Program-made: the position numbers and the translations under genes
Assembly: GCA_947178445.1 (NCBI GenBank)
Contig: CAMWYJ010000021.1
Coordinates: 1-48,538, forward strand
Direction: 5' to 3'
From: an uncultured Clostridium sp.
GTDB lineage: Bacteria > Bacillota > Clostridia > Lachnospirales > Lachnospiraceae
DNA length: 48,538 bases
Notes under the pieces: model-generated
Told to the model about the DNA's origin: nothing
The model's database searches: none
The model's input: only the letters and a program-made list of their open reading frames with translations
Shown here: in pieces, positions 17,501 to 25,329 of the stretch
Layout: every line of letters begins with the position of its first letter
Numbering within the stretch: the stretch's first letter is position 1

Positions 17501-19014
17501 TCCGCTATCGCCAATGCAATCGTCCCCTCTTCACATACATGGGAGAGAGACTCCTCCTGTGAGCGAATCATCTCTAAAACCTTCTGCTTTTCCTCCAGCT
17601 GGCTCCTTACCTCTTTTAGCTTCTCGTCATCCATCTGTTTTTTGGTATAGGCTAACTGGTGCAGCTTTTCAAGCTGCCCGGAACCGGAACGCATGCTTGC
17701 ATCAATCATTGCCTGGTTCTCTTCCATTGCCGCCTTATCCTCCAGATAGCGGATATAATCATTCACACTTTCCTTGAGGTCAAGCTCTGCCTTCGCCTGG
17801 TCAAGGTCCTCTTCTGCCCTCGCCACATGACTGCCTAGGCGCTCCATCTCACCCCTGATATCTTCTAAGATATACTGGTCCTTTATCACCTTAATACTCT
17901 CAATCCTGCGCTGTTCTAGCTGGTAACGCTGTTCTTTTTCTGCCTTTTGCTCCTCCATCCAGGCAATCCGTTCTTCCCCCTGACGGCTTAAAGACTCCCC
18001 CGTCACATAGATATCTGCAAGAACTCCTGCCACCTTATCCTTTGCCTCATATAACTGCAAAAAGGAAGAAACCCGTCCTTCTAATAAATGCATAAGTTCT
18101 GTTTCTTTATCATAATTAGCAATCTCACTCTTCTTTTTTGAAAGTTCCACCAGCTTATCCTTTATATCAAGCAGTGTCTTTGCCATATCCTCGTTCACAT
18201 CATTTTGTTCCGTCTTCACAAGAAATGCCTTTTCGATAATCTCCTCAATCAGCAAATCCTCTACCACCCTCCGGGTAGTTTTATAATGTGTCTCAAAATA
18301 TGTCCTTACATGCCCCTCCGTCTTGTTAATTCCACGGACAATCTCCCACTGGCTCTCAAACAGCCCATACCGGCTGATAAAACGCTGATACTCTCCCTTG
18401 CGCTCAAACACATACACCTTGAGATTCAAATTCCTGTGGGCAAGCTCCTTTAAGTAATTCTTAAGCCCTGCATAAGTAATCCGCTCCTTACTGTTTTGAA
18501 GCGGAAGATTCACAATATCATTTTCATTGTAATCCCTATAAAAAATACAATAGTTAAAATACTCAATAGATGCACTATCCTTACCAGACACTTGTCTTCC
18601 ACTGCTGGTCTTAGAAAGTTCCGCAATATTGCCGTTTTCTCCATCTTCTGTAAGGCTCATCTGTCCGGAATCATCCCCATCACTGTCTTTTGCCTTACGG
18701 GCGCAAAAACCCGTTGTCATATAACGGAAGCCTTCCTTAATATCTTTATCATCTAATCTCCACTCCACCAGGGAATGAATGGTTGTGTTCCCTCCTCCAT
18801 TCCGAAACAGTTTCTCAATCGGCTGCTTTTCATCCAATGTGCAGTTTGGAATCAGGTTTTGTAAGAGTAGCAGCATAAGTACACTTTTACCGCCACCATT
18901 TGCAAGATCATATAGCGTATTTTTTCCATACATACGCATGGAGAAGTCATCATATCCCTGCGTTCCAAAGTTATATTTTACGTTATTTACCCGAATCCTA
19001 TTAATGTTTGGCAT
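14533..19014 (-). CDS. SMC/MukB-like coiled-coil ATPase of a three-gene system
   Basis: A 1493-residue protein with an N-terminal ATPase half, about 1100 residues rich in Glu, Lys, Leu and Gln with heptad character (from about 280 to 1340, broken near 640-780 by a globular hinge-like part), and a C-terminal ATPase half. Walker A is LANGGGKSV (Lys43-Ser44) without the usual first glycine. A signature-like GSTGQSQG lies at about 1366, and Walker B is VIFIDNPFG, with Asn1407 where SMC proteins have the catalytic Glu. It is encoded last in a coupled operon, overlapping its upstream neighbour by 14 bases, with AAAGG eight bases before the ATG. Likely a DNA-organising or DNA-surveillance motor; no closer family is assigned. 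Confidence 0.8.
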   Translation of the reverse strand: MPNINRIRVNNVKYNFGTQGYDDFSMRMYGKNTLYDLANGGGKSVLMLLLLQNLIPNCTLDEKQPIEKLFRNGGGNTTIHSLVEWRLDDKDIKEGFRYMTTGFCARKAKDSDGDDSGQMSLTEDGENGNIAELSKTSSGRQVSGKDSASIEYFNYCIFYRDYNENDIVNLPLQNSKERITYAGLKNYLKELAHRNLNLKVYVFERKGEYQRFISRYGLFESQWEIVRGINKTEGHVRTYFETHYKTTRRVVEDLLIEEIIEKAFLVKTEQNDVNEDMAKTLLDIKDKLVELSKKKSEIANYDKETELMHLLEGRVSSFLQLYEAKDKVAGVLADIYVTGESLSRQGEERIAWMEEQKAEKEQRYQLEQRRIESIKVIKDQYILEDIRGEMERLGSHVARAEEDLDQAKAELDLKESVNDYIRYLEDKAAMEENQAMIDASMRSGSGQLEKLHQLAYTKKQMDDEKLKEVRSQLEEKQKVLEMIRSQEESLSHVCEEGTIALAIAESHKKHFIEEYEQRMEEIWQVRKEISILVLSDIKELVTDLSNEEEELREKKERLENDYFADLAQINENERKLYIEREALEEAKSALDKAAKKHEEYVNNQDRLKKMTQIYGVKDVSLLYETIKERAFEHRVAIAGHLKEIARVNRHLEQIQEGRILEESAAVTKVKDYLGSRHGDFALSGVDYLSALPKNNREELLTRFPMLPYGVVTKQFELVKEDERIRTLDLENQAVPVYDWNTLESPYVPRKEEGVLLLAKDKNSFLEENALAMEAERLSKKLAEMQEELEQLQEMSSTYDEDLNYTAKLTDAAFINAENEVQAGREAVLEHERKLQKIKDSIGHLREHSEEGKEELVKVENTLATNAKEQVKLAGVQAVSDLADSAKERSDYYTAECRRLAKDMEAAGSKLDAVRLQREEMEQQAEYLQKQMNEVLQDWDTLYKDYYIEENFQAVDLSEEQLRAEFLAAKAVVEQETIALEDKKKLIAALAKSMQRGLKIIERRKVSLSILEELKEKNELHPVEEEFINRLSMHLSQLSVRCDQIREDYTNKEHEATRLEGRIEQAMQALTERFGSFEEVLVTKEEAEQVIEEGARILKTLKEEMRDFQKEYQQYVKDNSVIMDLYKDVKRIVENEDLDVAGATVLSRKQSEVRDIFENSLLSYDKINKALSRAKQELLNYKAQTANTFFAMGAFELSASIKDDVRIPETYEEAKALLESIREMVSYIVLEKERVGQGIEDMEAIKNNFEHQCIERCKDVRTELDKLPKLSRIQLDGEIIQMVNLVVPYVKDEFIAQRMSDYIDGVVNGADKFTDNKERIKYIKNQLLLKKLFSVMVTDMNAIRLKLYKRERMKEQSRYLRYEEAVGSTGQSQGIYIQFLVSIINYISGMYAPEAEPDSLKKVIFIDNPFGAAKDIYIWEPIFALLKTNNVQLIVPARGATPAITNRFDVNYILGQQLVNGRQQTVVVDYRSQIAQDEIEYQNLEYSQGTFDFI

Positions 19015-19747
19015 AATCGTTACCTTTCTCTACCTTATCTTCCGTCTTTTTCTGTGCTAGCACATCATAAATCTGTCCCCGGTACTCCTCAAAATAGTGC
19101 TCTACAACTGCCTTAAACCGCTCTGTGGGATAATATCGGCGGTTCACCTCTACAAATAAATTCTCCGCCACAAGAAAATTAAATGTCAGCTTCACAAAGC
19201 TTGCCTTTGATGCACGGGATGCACGGATGTCCTCCTGTTCTTCACCAGTACTTGTCGGAAGCTCATCCCACAAAAGCGCCACCGCCTGAAAGCTCTCCTG
19301 CTGCTCCTCCTCCGCGGAATACACCGCAATATCTCTCGTAAACACAGAAAGTGCCTTGCCGACCTCCTCTATAACATTCTCAATCTTAACGTATTCCTTA
19401 AACTGGTAGGATGCCGAATCCGAATAAAATAACAGCAAGATCTCATAAATAATAAAATAACAAAGATACAGCTCCTTGTTATATCTTACACCAATATACT
19501 TTTTCAATTCCTCATTGGTATAACCAAACACCCGGTTTCCCTCTCCTGCCGACAGATACAAACCTTCCTTATATTCATATAAGGAAAGATTCAGCTTCTT
19601 TAGCATAATCCCCACGATTTCATAAATCTCTGCATTCTCATAATAATCATCATACAGATTTGCATTCGCTCCATCACGCTTTATATCTTCACCTGTTATA
19701 AGCTTTGCATAAATATCAATTGCTTTTTCTAAATTCTTTATCTCCAT
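19001..19747 (-). CDS. Unknown protein of the SMC-like system (DUF6063-like, possible MukE-type subunit)
   Basis: A 248-residue soluble protein, mostly helical, without catalytic motifs that I can see. Its C-terminal third (VKLTFNFLVAENLFVEVNRR followed by YYPTERFKAVVEHYFEE) looks like a winged-helix segment, which would fit a KITE/MukE-type partner of an SMC protein. I recall related proteins being filed as DUF6063, but cannot check. The start at 19747 has GAGGAA seven bases upstream; an alternative ATG at 19762 overlaps the CpXC stop as ATGA. Either way the gene is coupled to both neighbours. Function is inferred from context only. Confidence 0.7.
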   Translation of the reverse strand: MEIKNLEKAIDIYAKLITGEDIKRDGANANLYDDYYENAEIYEIVGIMLKKLNLSLYEYKEGLYLSAGEGNRVFGYTNEELKKYIGVRYNKELYLCYFIIYEILLLFYSDSASYQFKEYVKIENVIEEVGKALSVFTRDIAVYSAEEEQQESFQAVALLWDELPTSTGEEQEDIRASRASKASFVKLTFNFLVAENLFVEVNRRYYPTERFKAVVEHYFEEYRGQIYDVLAQKKTEDKVEKGNDYAKH

Positions 19748-19758
19748 GAACTGGTTCC

Positions 19759-20442
19759 TCATTCTTGAAATAATGTCGGGGTATTCATCACATCTACTGC
19801 CCAATGCGCCTCAATCATCGCAAGCCCTTTCATTGTTTTTGCCTCAACAATATCCCATAACTTTTCCTTCATGTCATGGTAAATATCCATGTCAACATTA
19901 AGCACCATCGGTTCCCGTTTATCAAAGACAACAATCCACTGGTATTTTCCCTCTGCATTCTTATCAAAATAAAGCCCCAGTATCTTCATATCGTTACCTA
20001 CATTTTTCCTGATTACCGGCACATAAGCAATCTTCATGGTCTCGATAAAACGATCATCTAATCCCTCATCAAAAATAAATATCTTTTCCCGCAATTCATT
20101 TACTGTGCGGACAATACGATAACGGTAACCACCTTGTGCGAGCTGCAGTGTCTTATCCGTCTCTAAACGCTTGTTATATTCCATAATACGGACTTTTTCG
20201 CTATCTAAAATCTTTGGTACTATCCAAATCATGTATTTTCGTTCCAAATCATTATACTCACAATCATAAACCATCGGAATCATAGTCTGACATGCCGTAC
20301 ATTTTGCCCCGAAAAAGGAACCCTTCATCAACCGTTCCTTGTGCTGCACATCATAGGGAATCTCAATCTTATCCCATATGTCAACCTCTAATTCTGTATA
20401 ACACTTCGGACATACAATCTTACGTTTTTTAACATTCTCCAT
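19759..20442 (-). CDS. CpXC zinc-ribbon protein of the SMC-like system
   Basis: A 227-residue protein whose first 60 residues form a zinc ribbon: Cys11-Pro-Lys-Cys14 and Cys48-Thr-Ala-Cys51, the layout of the CpXC domain. The remainder is mixed alpha/beta with an FDEGLDDRFIETMK helix and an LGLYFDKNAEGKYQWIVVFD strand pair, no known enzyme motifs. It starts 63 bases after the pyruvate kinase stop with GGGAGAAG before the ATG and no clear terminator between, so it may be partly co-transcribed with pyk. It leads the operon with the unknown protein and the SMC-like ATPase. It could act as a sensor or loader; that is speculation. Confidence 0.78.
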   Translation of the reverse strand: MENVKKRKIVCPKCYTELEVDIWDKIEIPYDVQHKERLMKGSFFGAKCTACQTMIPMVYDCEYNDLERKYMIWIVPKILDSEKVRIMEYNKRLETDKTLQLAQGGYRYRIVRTVNELREKIFIFDEGLDDRFIETMKIAYVPVIRKNVGNDMKILGLYFDKNAEGKYQWIVVFDKREPMVLNVDMDIYHDMKEKLWDIVEAKTMKGLAMIEAHWAVDVMNTPTLFQE

Positions 20443-20505
20443 TTTTCTTCTCCCATTTTATCTTCTATCCAGTGATGGAAAACATATTCTACATTCCTAT
20501 GTTTC

Positions 20506-22245
20506 CTAATTCGATGATACGATACCCTTCTCTGCATCCATCGTCACCACTGCACCGGACTTTAAGATATCCGTTGCATTCGCAGCACCTAAGATGACCG
20601 GGATATCAAGGGAAAGTCCCACAATGCCTGCATGGGAATTATGCCCCTCCATCTCTACAATAATGCCGGCTGCCTGACGCAGTTCGTCTATAATATCGTT
20701 GCTAGTCTCCGGGAGTACAATAATATCGCCTTCCTTAAAATTGTCAATCACATCCATCTCATCCTTGCCGACACAAAGGCTAGCGGTTGCTTTCCGATTA
20801 TTCACACCCCGCCCTTTTACTAAAATGTGTCCAACCACATGCACCTTAATAAGGTTGGTTGTTCCGGAAACACCCAATGGTACACCTGCGGTAATTACAG
20901 TAATCTCGCCTTGCGCCACATAACCTTTTTTCTCTGCCTGTTCTATGGCATGCTCAAACAAATCGTCTGTATTATTTTTCTCCTCAACCATCAGTGGAAG
21001 CACACCCCAGGAAAGGTTTAACTGCCTCCACACATTCTCATACGGTGTACACCCTACAATCGGACATGCCGGACGGTACTTTGAAATCATTCTGGCCGTT
21101 TTACCGGATTTGGTAACCGTTACAATCGCACTTGCATTCAAATCTATCGCCGTTGTACAAGTCGCATGGGCAATCGCATTCGTAATATCCGGGTTCACAA
21201 GACTTTCCCGGTTATTAAAACGCTTCACCAAATCAATATCTGCCTCTGTACGCTCTGCAATCTTCGTCATGGTTTTAAGCGCCTCTACCGGGAATAATCC
21301 GGCTGCAGTCTCACCAGACAGCATAATCGCTGACGTACCATCATAAATAGCATTCGCAACATCTGTTGCCTCTGCCCTGGTCGGGCGCGGATTCTTCATC
21401 ATGGAATCTAACATCTGGGTTGCAGTGATTACTATCTTTTCCGCATTATATACCTTCTGGATAATCATCTTCTGGATGGAAGGTACATCCTCAAGAGGAA
21501 TCTCCACACCCATATCGCCACGGGCAATCATGACACCATCCGAAACCCGTATGATTTCATCAATATTTTCCACACCCTGCATATTTTCAATCTTCGCAAT
21601 AATATTGATAAAATCACAGTTATGCTTGCTTAAAATCTCACGGATTTCCAAAATATCTTCTGCTTTACGCACGAAAGAAGCCGCAATAAAATCAAATCCC
21701 TGTTCAATGCCAAAAATAATATCCGACCGATCCTGTTCACTGACATACGGCATGGAAAGCTCTACATTTGGAATATTCACTCCCTTATGGTTTGAAACCG
21801 GTCCCCCATTTTCTACCACACAGACCACATCGGTATTCGTAATATCCGTTACCCGCATAGAAATCAGTCCATCATCGATCAGGATAGTGTTTCCAACCTT
21901 CACATCACCGACAATCTCTTTATACGTAACGGAAACCTCATTTTCATCGCCCTCCACCTCACGGGTTGTAAGGATAAACTGCTGACCATTCTTAAGAACT
22001 ACCTTGCCATCCTTAAAATCCCTGACACGAATCTCCGGTCCTTTTGTATCAAGTAATGCTGCAATCGGAAGTCCAAGTTCTTCCCTGAACTTCTTTACAC
22101 GATTCAGATTTCTCTCATGCTGGGCATGATCCCCATGGGAAAAATTAAACCGGGCAACATTCATACCCTCTATCATTAACTCCTTTAATACACCATCATC
22201 CTCTGTCGCAGGTCCTAATGTGCAAATAATCTTTGTCCTTCTCAT
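20506..22245 (-). CDS. pyk: Pyruvate kinase with C-terminal PEP-utiliser-like domain
   Basis: Converts phosphoenolpyruvate and ADP to pyruvate and ATP, the last step of glycolysis, in the cytoplasm. The 579-residue form begins RRTKIICTLGPAT; other motifs are NFSHGDHAQH, LLDTKGPEIRV, the signature IIAKIENMQGVENIDEII, IARGDMGVEIPLEDV and MLDSMMKNPRPTRAEATDVANA. A C-terminal extension (from about 480) holds the swivelling PEP-utiliser-like segment GHNSHAGIVGLSLDIPVILG, as in Bacillus and other Firmicutes. The ATG at 22245 fits the family start; an in-frame ATG seven codons earlier follows a strong AAGGAG at long spacing and cannot be excluded. Confidence 0.96.
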   Translation of the reverse strand: MRRTKIICTLGPATEDDGVLKELMIEGMNVARFNFSHGDHAQHERNLNRVKKFREELGLPIAALLDTKGPEIRVRDFKDGKVVLKNGQQFILTTREVEGDENEVSVTYKEIVGDVKVGNTILIDDGLISMRVTDITNTDVVCVVENGGPVSNHKGVNIPNVELSMPYVSEQDRSDIIFGIEQGFDFIAASFVRKAEDILEIREILSKHNCDFINIIAKIENMQGVENIDEIIRVSDGVMIARGDMGVEIPLEDVPSIQKMIIQKVYNAEKIVITATQMLDSMMKNPRPTRAEATDVANAIYDGTSAIMLSGETAAGLFPVEALKTMTKIAERTEADIDLVKRFNNRESLVNPDITNAIAHATCTTAIDLNASAIVTVTKSGKTARMISKYRPACPIVGCTPYENVWRQLNLSWGVLPLMVEEKNNTDDLFEHAIEQAEKKGYVAQGEITVITAGVPLGVSGTTNLIKVHVVGHILVKGRGVNNRKATASLCVGKDEMDVIDNFKEGDIIVLPETSNDIIDELRQAAGIIVEMEGHNSHAGIVGLSLDIPVILGAANATDILKSGAVVTMDAEKGIVSSN

Positions 22246-22482
22246 AATCCTGTCTTTCGAACACATATTGTGTTCTTCTCTCCTTCCTACTCATAATAAT
22301 GAAGCATTTTTAGCAGTTCCACGCTTAAAAAACATATCTTTACATCTTGGCACTGAATAACTGCAGAATTTTAAATACTATCTGACATCATCCACAGCCA
22401 TAACAAAACAGTCTGCAGACATATTTTATTGTACAATACTTTTCTAAAATATGACAGTAAAATTCTTGCAAATTTGTAAAAT
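22246..22482 (-). promoter_or_regulatory. Intergenic region upstream of pyk
   Basis: Between the alarmone synthetase stop and pyk. On the minus strand a TACAAT -10-like hexamer at 22428-22433 has only a poor -35, and a small palindrome GTCTGCAGAC lies just downstream. AGGAAGGAGAG precedes the first possible start. No convincing terminator for the upstream gene is visible, so read-through is possible. Confidence 0.35.
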
Positions 22483-23229
22483 TTATTCCTCTATTACAAT
22501 ATCTTCTTTTTGCCTGCTTTCCGCTACAGAATCTAACTTCATTCGAATCTGCTGCATAACCGTATCGGTCTCCGCAATCCGCTCTGCGCAGGCAAGCAGT
22601 TCTGCAGCAATAAGCTCTTCATCCTCCTGGTCTATATTCTTTTTGTATTTTAATTCATGGTCAAGACTCGCCCAGAAATCCATCGCCATAGTCCGGATTT
22701 GAATCTCCACCCTCATTGGTGTCTTTCCTTTTGAAAAGAACACCGGAATCTCCACAATCATATGATAGCTTCGGTAACCGTTCGGCTTTGGATATTTGAT
22801 ATAGTCCTTAATCTTTATGAGCTTTAAATCGTCCTGCATGGCAAGCATCGCTGCAATAGTATAAATATCATCAATGAACTCACAAATGATCCTTACACCC
22901 GCCACATCCGACAAATTGCTCATAATTGCCTCCACTGTAAACGGCAGCCCTTTCTTATAAAGCTTCTGTGCAATACTTTCCGGTTTCTTTACCCGGGACG
23001 AAATACTGCTGATCGGATTCCGATGATACCGCACAGACATCTCGTCATTCAAGACCTCCGCCTTTGTCCGCACCTCCCGGATCGCACATTTGTACATCAT
23101 CATCATTTCCTGAAAGTGCTGGGACTGCATCATAACTATCTTAAGCTTTTCCATAATGTCTTCATCTAAAACAGTAACCTCGTTCTCTTTTTCCCGAAGA
23201 CTTGGCAGCAAAATATCCTGTTCCTTCAT
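22483..23229 (-). CDS. Small alarmone synthetase (RelQ/YjbM-like GTP pyrophosphokinase)
   Basis: A 248-residue single-domain (p)ppGpp synthetase: it transfers pyrophosphate from ATP to GDP or GTP in stress. The RelA/SpoT synthetase domain spans about 60-200 with RVKKPESIAQKL, LSDVAGVRIICEFIDDIY, YIKYPKPNGYRSYHMIVE and VEIQIRTMAMDFWASLDHELKYK. There is no hydrolase, TGS or ACT domain, so it is a stand-alone synthetase. The C-terminal helices (AELLACAERIAETD) are those that form the tetramer in RelQ. The ATG at 23229 has AAGGAG eight bases upstream. Its divergent neighbour is an acyl-CoA synthetase. Confidence 0.92.
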   Translation of the reverse strand: MKEQDILLPSLREKENEVTVLDEDIMEKLKIVMMQSQHFQEMMMMYKCAIREVRTKAEVLNDEMSVRYHRNPISSISSRVKKPESIAQKLYKKGLPFTVEAIMSNLSDVAGVRIICEFIDDIYTIAAMLAMQDDLKLIKIKDYIKYPKPNGYRSYHMIVEIPVFFSKGKTPMRVEIQIRTMAMDFWASLDHELKYKKNIDQEDEELIAAELLACAERIAETDTVMQQIRMKLDSVAESRQKEDIVIEE

Positions 23230-23361
23230 TTTCTTATCTCCTTGTGCTATAAAATCGCATCCTATAATCATGCATAGCATACCACAAATATATTATCAAA
23301 CTATGAACAATACACAATTTAAAAATATTTTCCTTTTGTGCTAACACTTCTTCTTTCTTCC

Positions 23362-23390
23362 TTGACTTTTCCCCATATCTTTTATACAAT
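23362..23390 (+). promoter_or_regulatory. Sigma-A promoter of the acyl-CoA synthetase gene
   Basis: TTGACT, a 17-base spacer and TACAAT. The start site would lie near 23397, giving a leader of about 120 bases. A second -10-like TATACT lies at 23434-23439. Confidence 0.7.
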
Positions 23391-23403
23391 TTACTTTAAT
23401 CAG

Positions 23404-23423
23404 TAAAAGCGTTAAAGCGTTAC
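23404..23423. promoter_or_regulatory. Overlapping direct repeat AAAGCGTTA, candidate operator
   Basis: Two copies of AAAGCGTTA with an 8-base period (23406-23414 and 23414-23422) lie just after the predicted start site, flanked by GTA and TAC. The position fits a repressor site for the synthetase gene; no regulator is assigned. Confidence 0.4.
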
Positions 23424-23518
23424 AAAATACTGTTATACTATGTTTGCCACAATTTCGACATAGAATGGGGGCATTTAGCACTCATTTACGCACTTTATAA
23501 AGCAAAGGAGAAGGAAAC

Positions 23519-25153
23519 ATGCCGATTACAGAATTATTAGAGAAAAATACCAGGGATTATCCTAATGACATCTGTCTGGTAGAAATCAATCCTGAGGTAA
23601 AGGAAAACCGCCGGGTTACATGGAAAGAATATGAACTGATGGAACCAAACCCGACAACGCATTACCGCAGAGAAATCACCTGGCACGTAATGAATGAAAA
23701 AGCAAACCGTTTTGCAAATCTGCTTCTTAGCCGGGGAATCAAAAAGGGGGATAAAGTCGCCATTCTGCTTATGAACTGTTTGGAATGGCTGCCAATCTAC
23801 TTTGGTATTTTAAAAACCGGAGCTTTAGCAGTTCCGCTTAATTTCCGCTATGCCTCTGATGAAATCGAATATTGTATTAATCTTGCCGAAGCCGATGTTT
23901 TGGTATTTGGTCCGGAATTTATCGGACGGGTGGAGGAAATCGCCGACAGCATTATTAAAAATCGTCTGCTCTACTATGTGGGGGACAACTGCCCAACCTT
24001 TGCAGAAGACTATATTACGCTGACTGCAAATTGTTCTTCCCTCTCACCGGACATTACACTGACAGATGAAGATGACGCTGCCATCTATTTTTCCTCTGGA
24101 ACCACGGGATTTCCAAAGGCAATTTTGCATAACCACGAGAGTCTGATGCACTCCTGCAAAGCAGAACAAAACCATCATGGACAGACAAAGGAGGATGTAT
24201 TCCTATGTATTCCTCCTCTTTACCATACCGGTGCTAAGATGCATTGGTTTGGAAGCCTTCTGTCCGGCAGCAAGGCAGTCCTGTTAAAAGGAACAAAGCC
24301 CGAATATATTTTAGAAGCAGTTTCCAAAGAAAAATGTACCATCGTCTGGCTGTTGGTTCCATGGGCGCAGGATATTTTAGAGGCAATCGAAAGTGATAGA
24401 ATTCATCTTTCCGATTATGATCTGGCGGGGTGGCGTTTAATGCATATAGGCGCACAGCCGGTACCTCCAAGCCTGATTAAAAAATGGAAAGGATATTTCC
24501 CAAATCACCAGTATGATACGAATTACGGTTTAAGCGAATCCATTGGACCCGGCTGTGTACACCTCGGTGTCGAAAACATTCACAAGGTTGGGGCAATCGG
24601 CAAAGCCGGATATGGCTGGGAGGTCAAGATCGTGGATGAACAGGGTGAAACCGTTAAAAAAGGAGAGGTCGGTGAACTTTGTGTAAAAGGTCCCGGTGTA
24701 ATGACCTGTTATTACCATGATGAAAAAGCCACCAATGAAATCTTAAAGGATAATTGGCTGTTTACCGGTGATATGGCACAGGAGGATGAGGATGGTTTCA
24801 TTTTCTTAGTCGACCGTAAAAAGGATGTTATTATCAGCGGCGGAGAAAACATATATCCTGTCCAGATTGAAGATTTTATCCGCACCCATAGTGCTGTGCA
24901 TGACGTTGCTGTTATTGGAGTTCCAGATAAGCGTTTAGGAGAAATCACTGCAGCAATTATTGAAGTAAAGGAAAATCATATTTTGACAGAGGAGGATATC
25001 AATCAACTATGTCAAAAGCTTCCTCGTTATAAACGTCCACGCAAGGTGATTTTTGCAGATATCCCACGCAATCCAACCGGGAAAATCGAAAAACCAAAGC
25101 TTCGGGAGCTGTATGCCGGTGGAAGCGTTGTAAACGCACAAAACCATGGATAA
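23519..25153 (+). CDS. AMP-dependent acyl-CoA synthetase/ligase
   Basis: Adenylate-forming enzyme (ANL superfamily) of 544 residues that activates a carboxylic acid with ATP and CoA. The P-loop is YFSSGTTGFPKAIL, then YGLSESIGPG, LFTGDMAQEDEDGF, DRKKDVIISGGENIYP (hinge) and the catalytic lysine in NPTGKIEK. The N-terminus includes an unusual 25-residue stretch between two W-K-E/I-T-W strands (about 35-60). GGAGAAGG precedes the ATG. It stands alone on the plus strand between minus-strand genes, with its own promoter and a hairpin after it. A fatty or aromatic acid substrate is possible; the sequence does not decide. Confidence 0.9.
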   Translation: MPITELLEKNTRDYPNDICLVEINPEVKENRRVTWKEYELMEPNPTTHYRREITWHVMNEKANRFANLLLSRGIKKGDKVAILLMNCLEWLPIYFGILKTGALAVPLNFRYASDEIEYCINLAEADVLVFGPEFIGRVEEIADSIIKNRLLYYVGDNCPTFAEDYITLTANCSSLSPDITLTDEDDAAIYFSSGTTGFPKAILHNHESLMHSCKAEQNHHGQTKEDVFLCIPPLYHTGAKMHWFGSLLSGSKAVLLKGTKPEYILEAVSKEKCTIVWLLVPWAQDILEAIESDRIHLSDYDLAGWRLMHIGAQPVPPSLIKKWKGYFPNHQYDTNYGLSESIGPGCVHLGVENIHKVGAIGKAGYGWEVKIVDEQGETVKKGEVGELCVKGPGVMTCYYHDEKATNEILKDNWLFTGDMAQEDEDGFIFLVDRKKDVIISGGENIYPVQIEDFIRTHSAVHDVAVIGVPDKRLGEITAAIIEVKENHILTEEDINQLCQKLPRYKRPRKVIFADIPRNPTGKIEKPKLRELYAGGSVVNAQNHG

Positions 25154-25234
25154 AAGAACTGCTGCTTTCCCACTACCAAGCAGATTCTAGTGTACTGACA
25201 CCAGTCAGAAATAAGGTTTATAACAATACATGAA

Positions 25235-25299
25235 GAAACAGGTGATTATGATATTTATCCTGTCCTCTTGACAGGAGGCATCTCATAATCACCTGTTTC
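25235..25299. terminator. Long hairpin between convergent acyl-CoA synthetase and rpoC
   Basis: A perfect 17-base-pair stem (GAAACAGGTGATTATGA with its complement) encloses a second stem (CCTGTC-CTCTT-GACAGG). The U-rich tails are weak on both strands, but its place between two converging genes points to a bidirectional terminator. Confidence 0.7.
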
Positions 25300-25329
25300 C
25301 TTATCCTTTAGCATCTCTGCTTAATATAT

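Noticed and set aside
14533..20442. Direct assignment of the SMC-like unit to Wadjet or MukBEF
   Set aside because: The ATPase class fits, but no kleisin and no JetD nuclease are present and the first gene is a CpXC protein, so I did not use those names.
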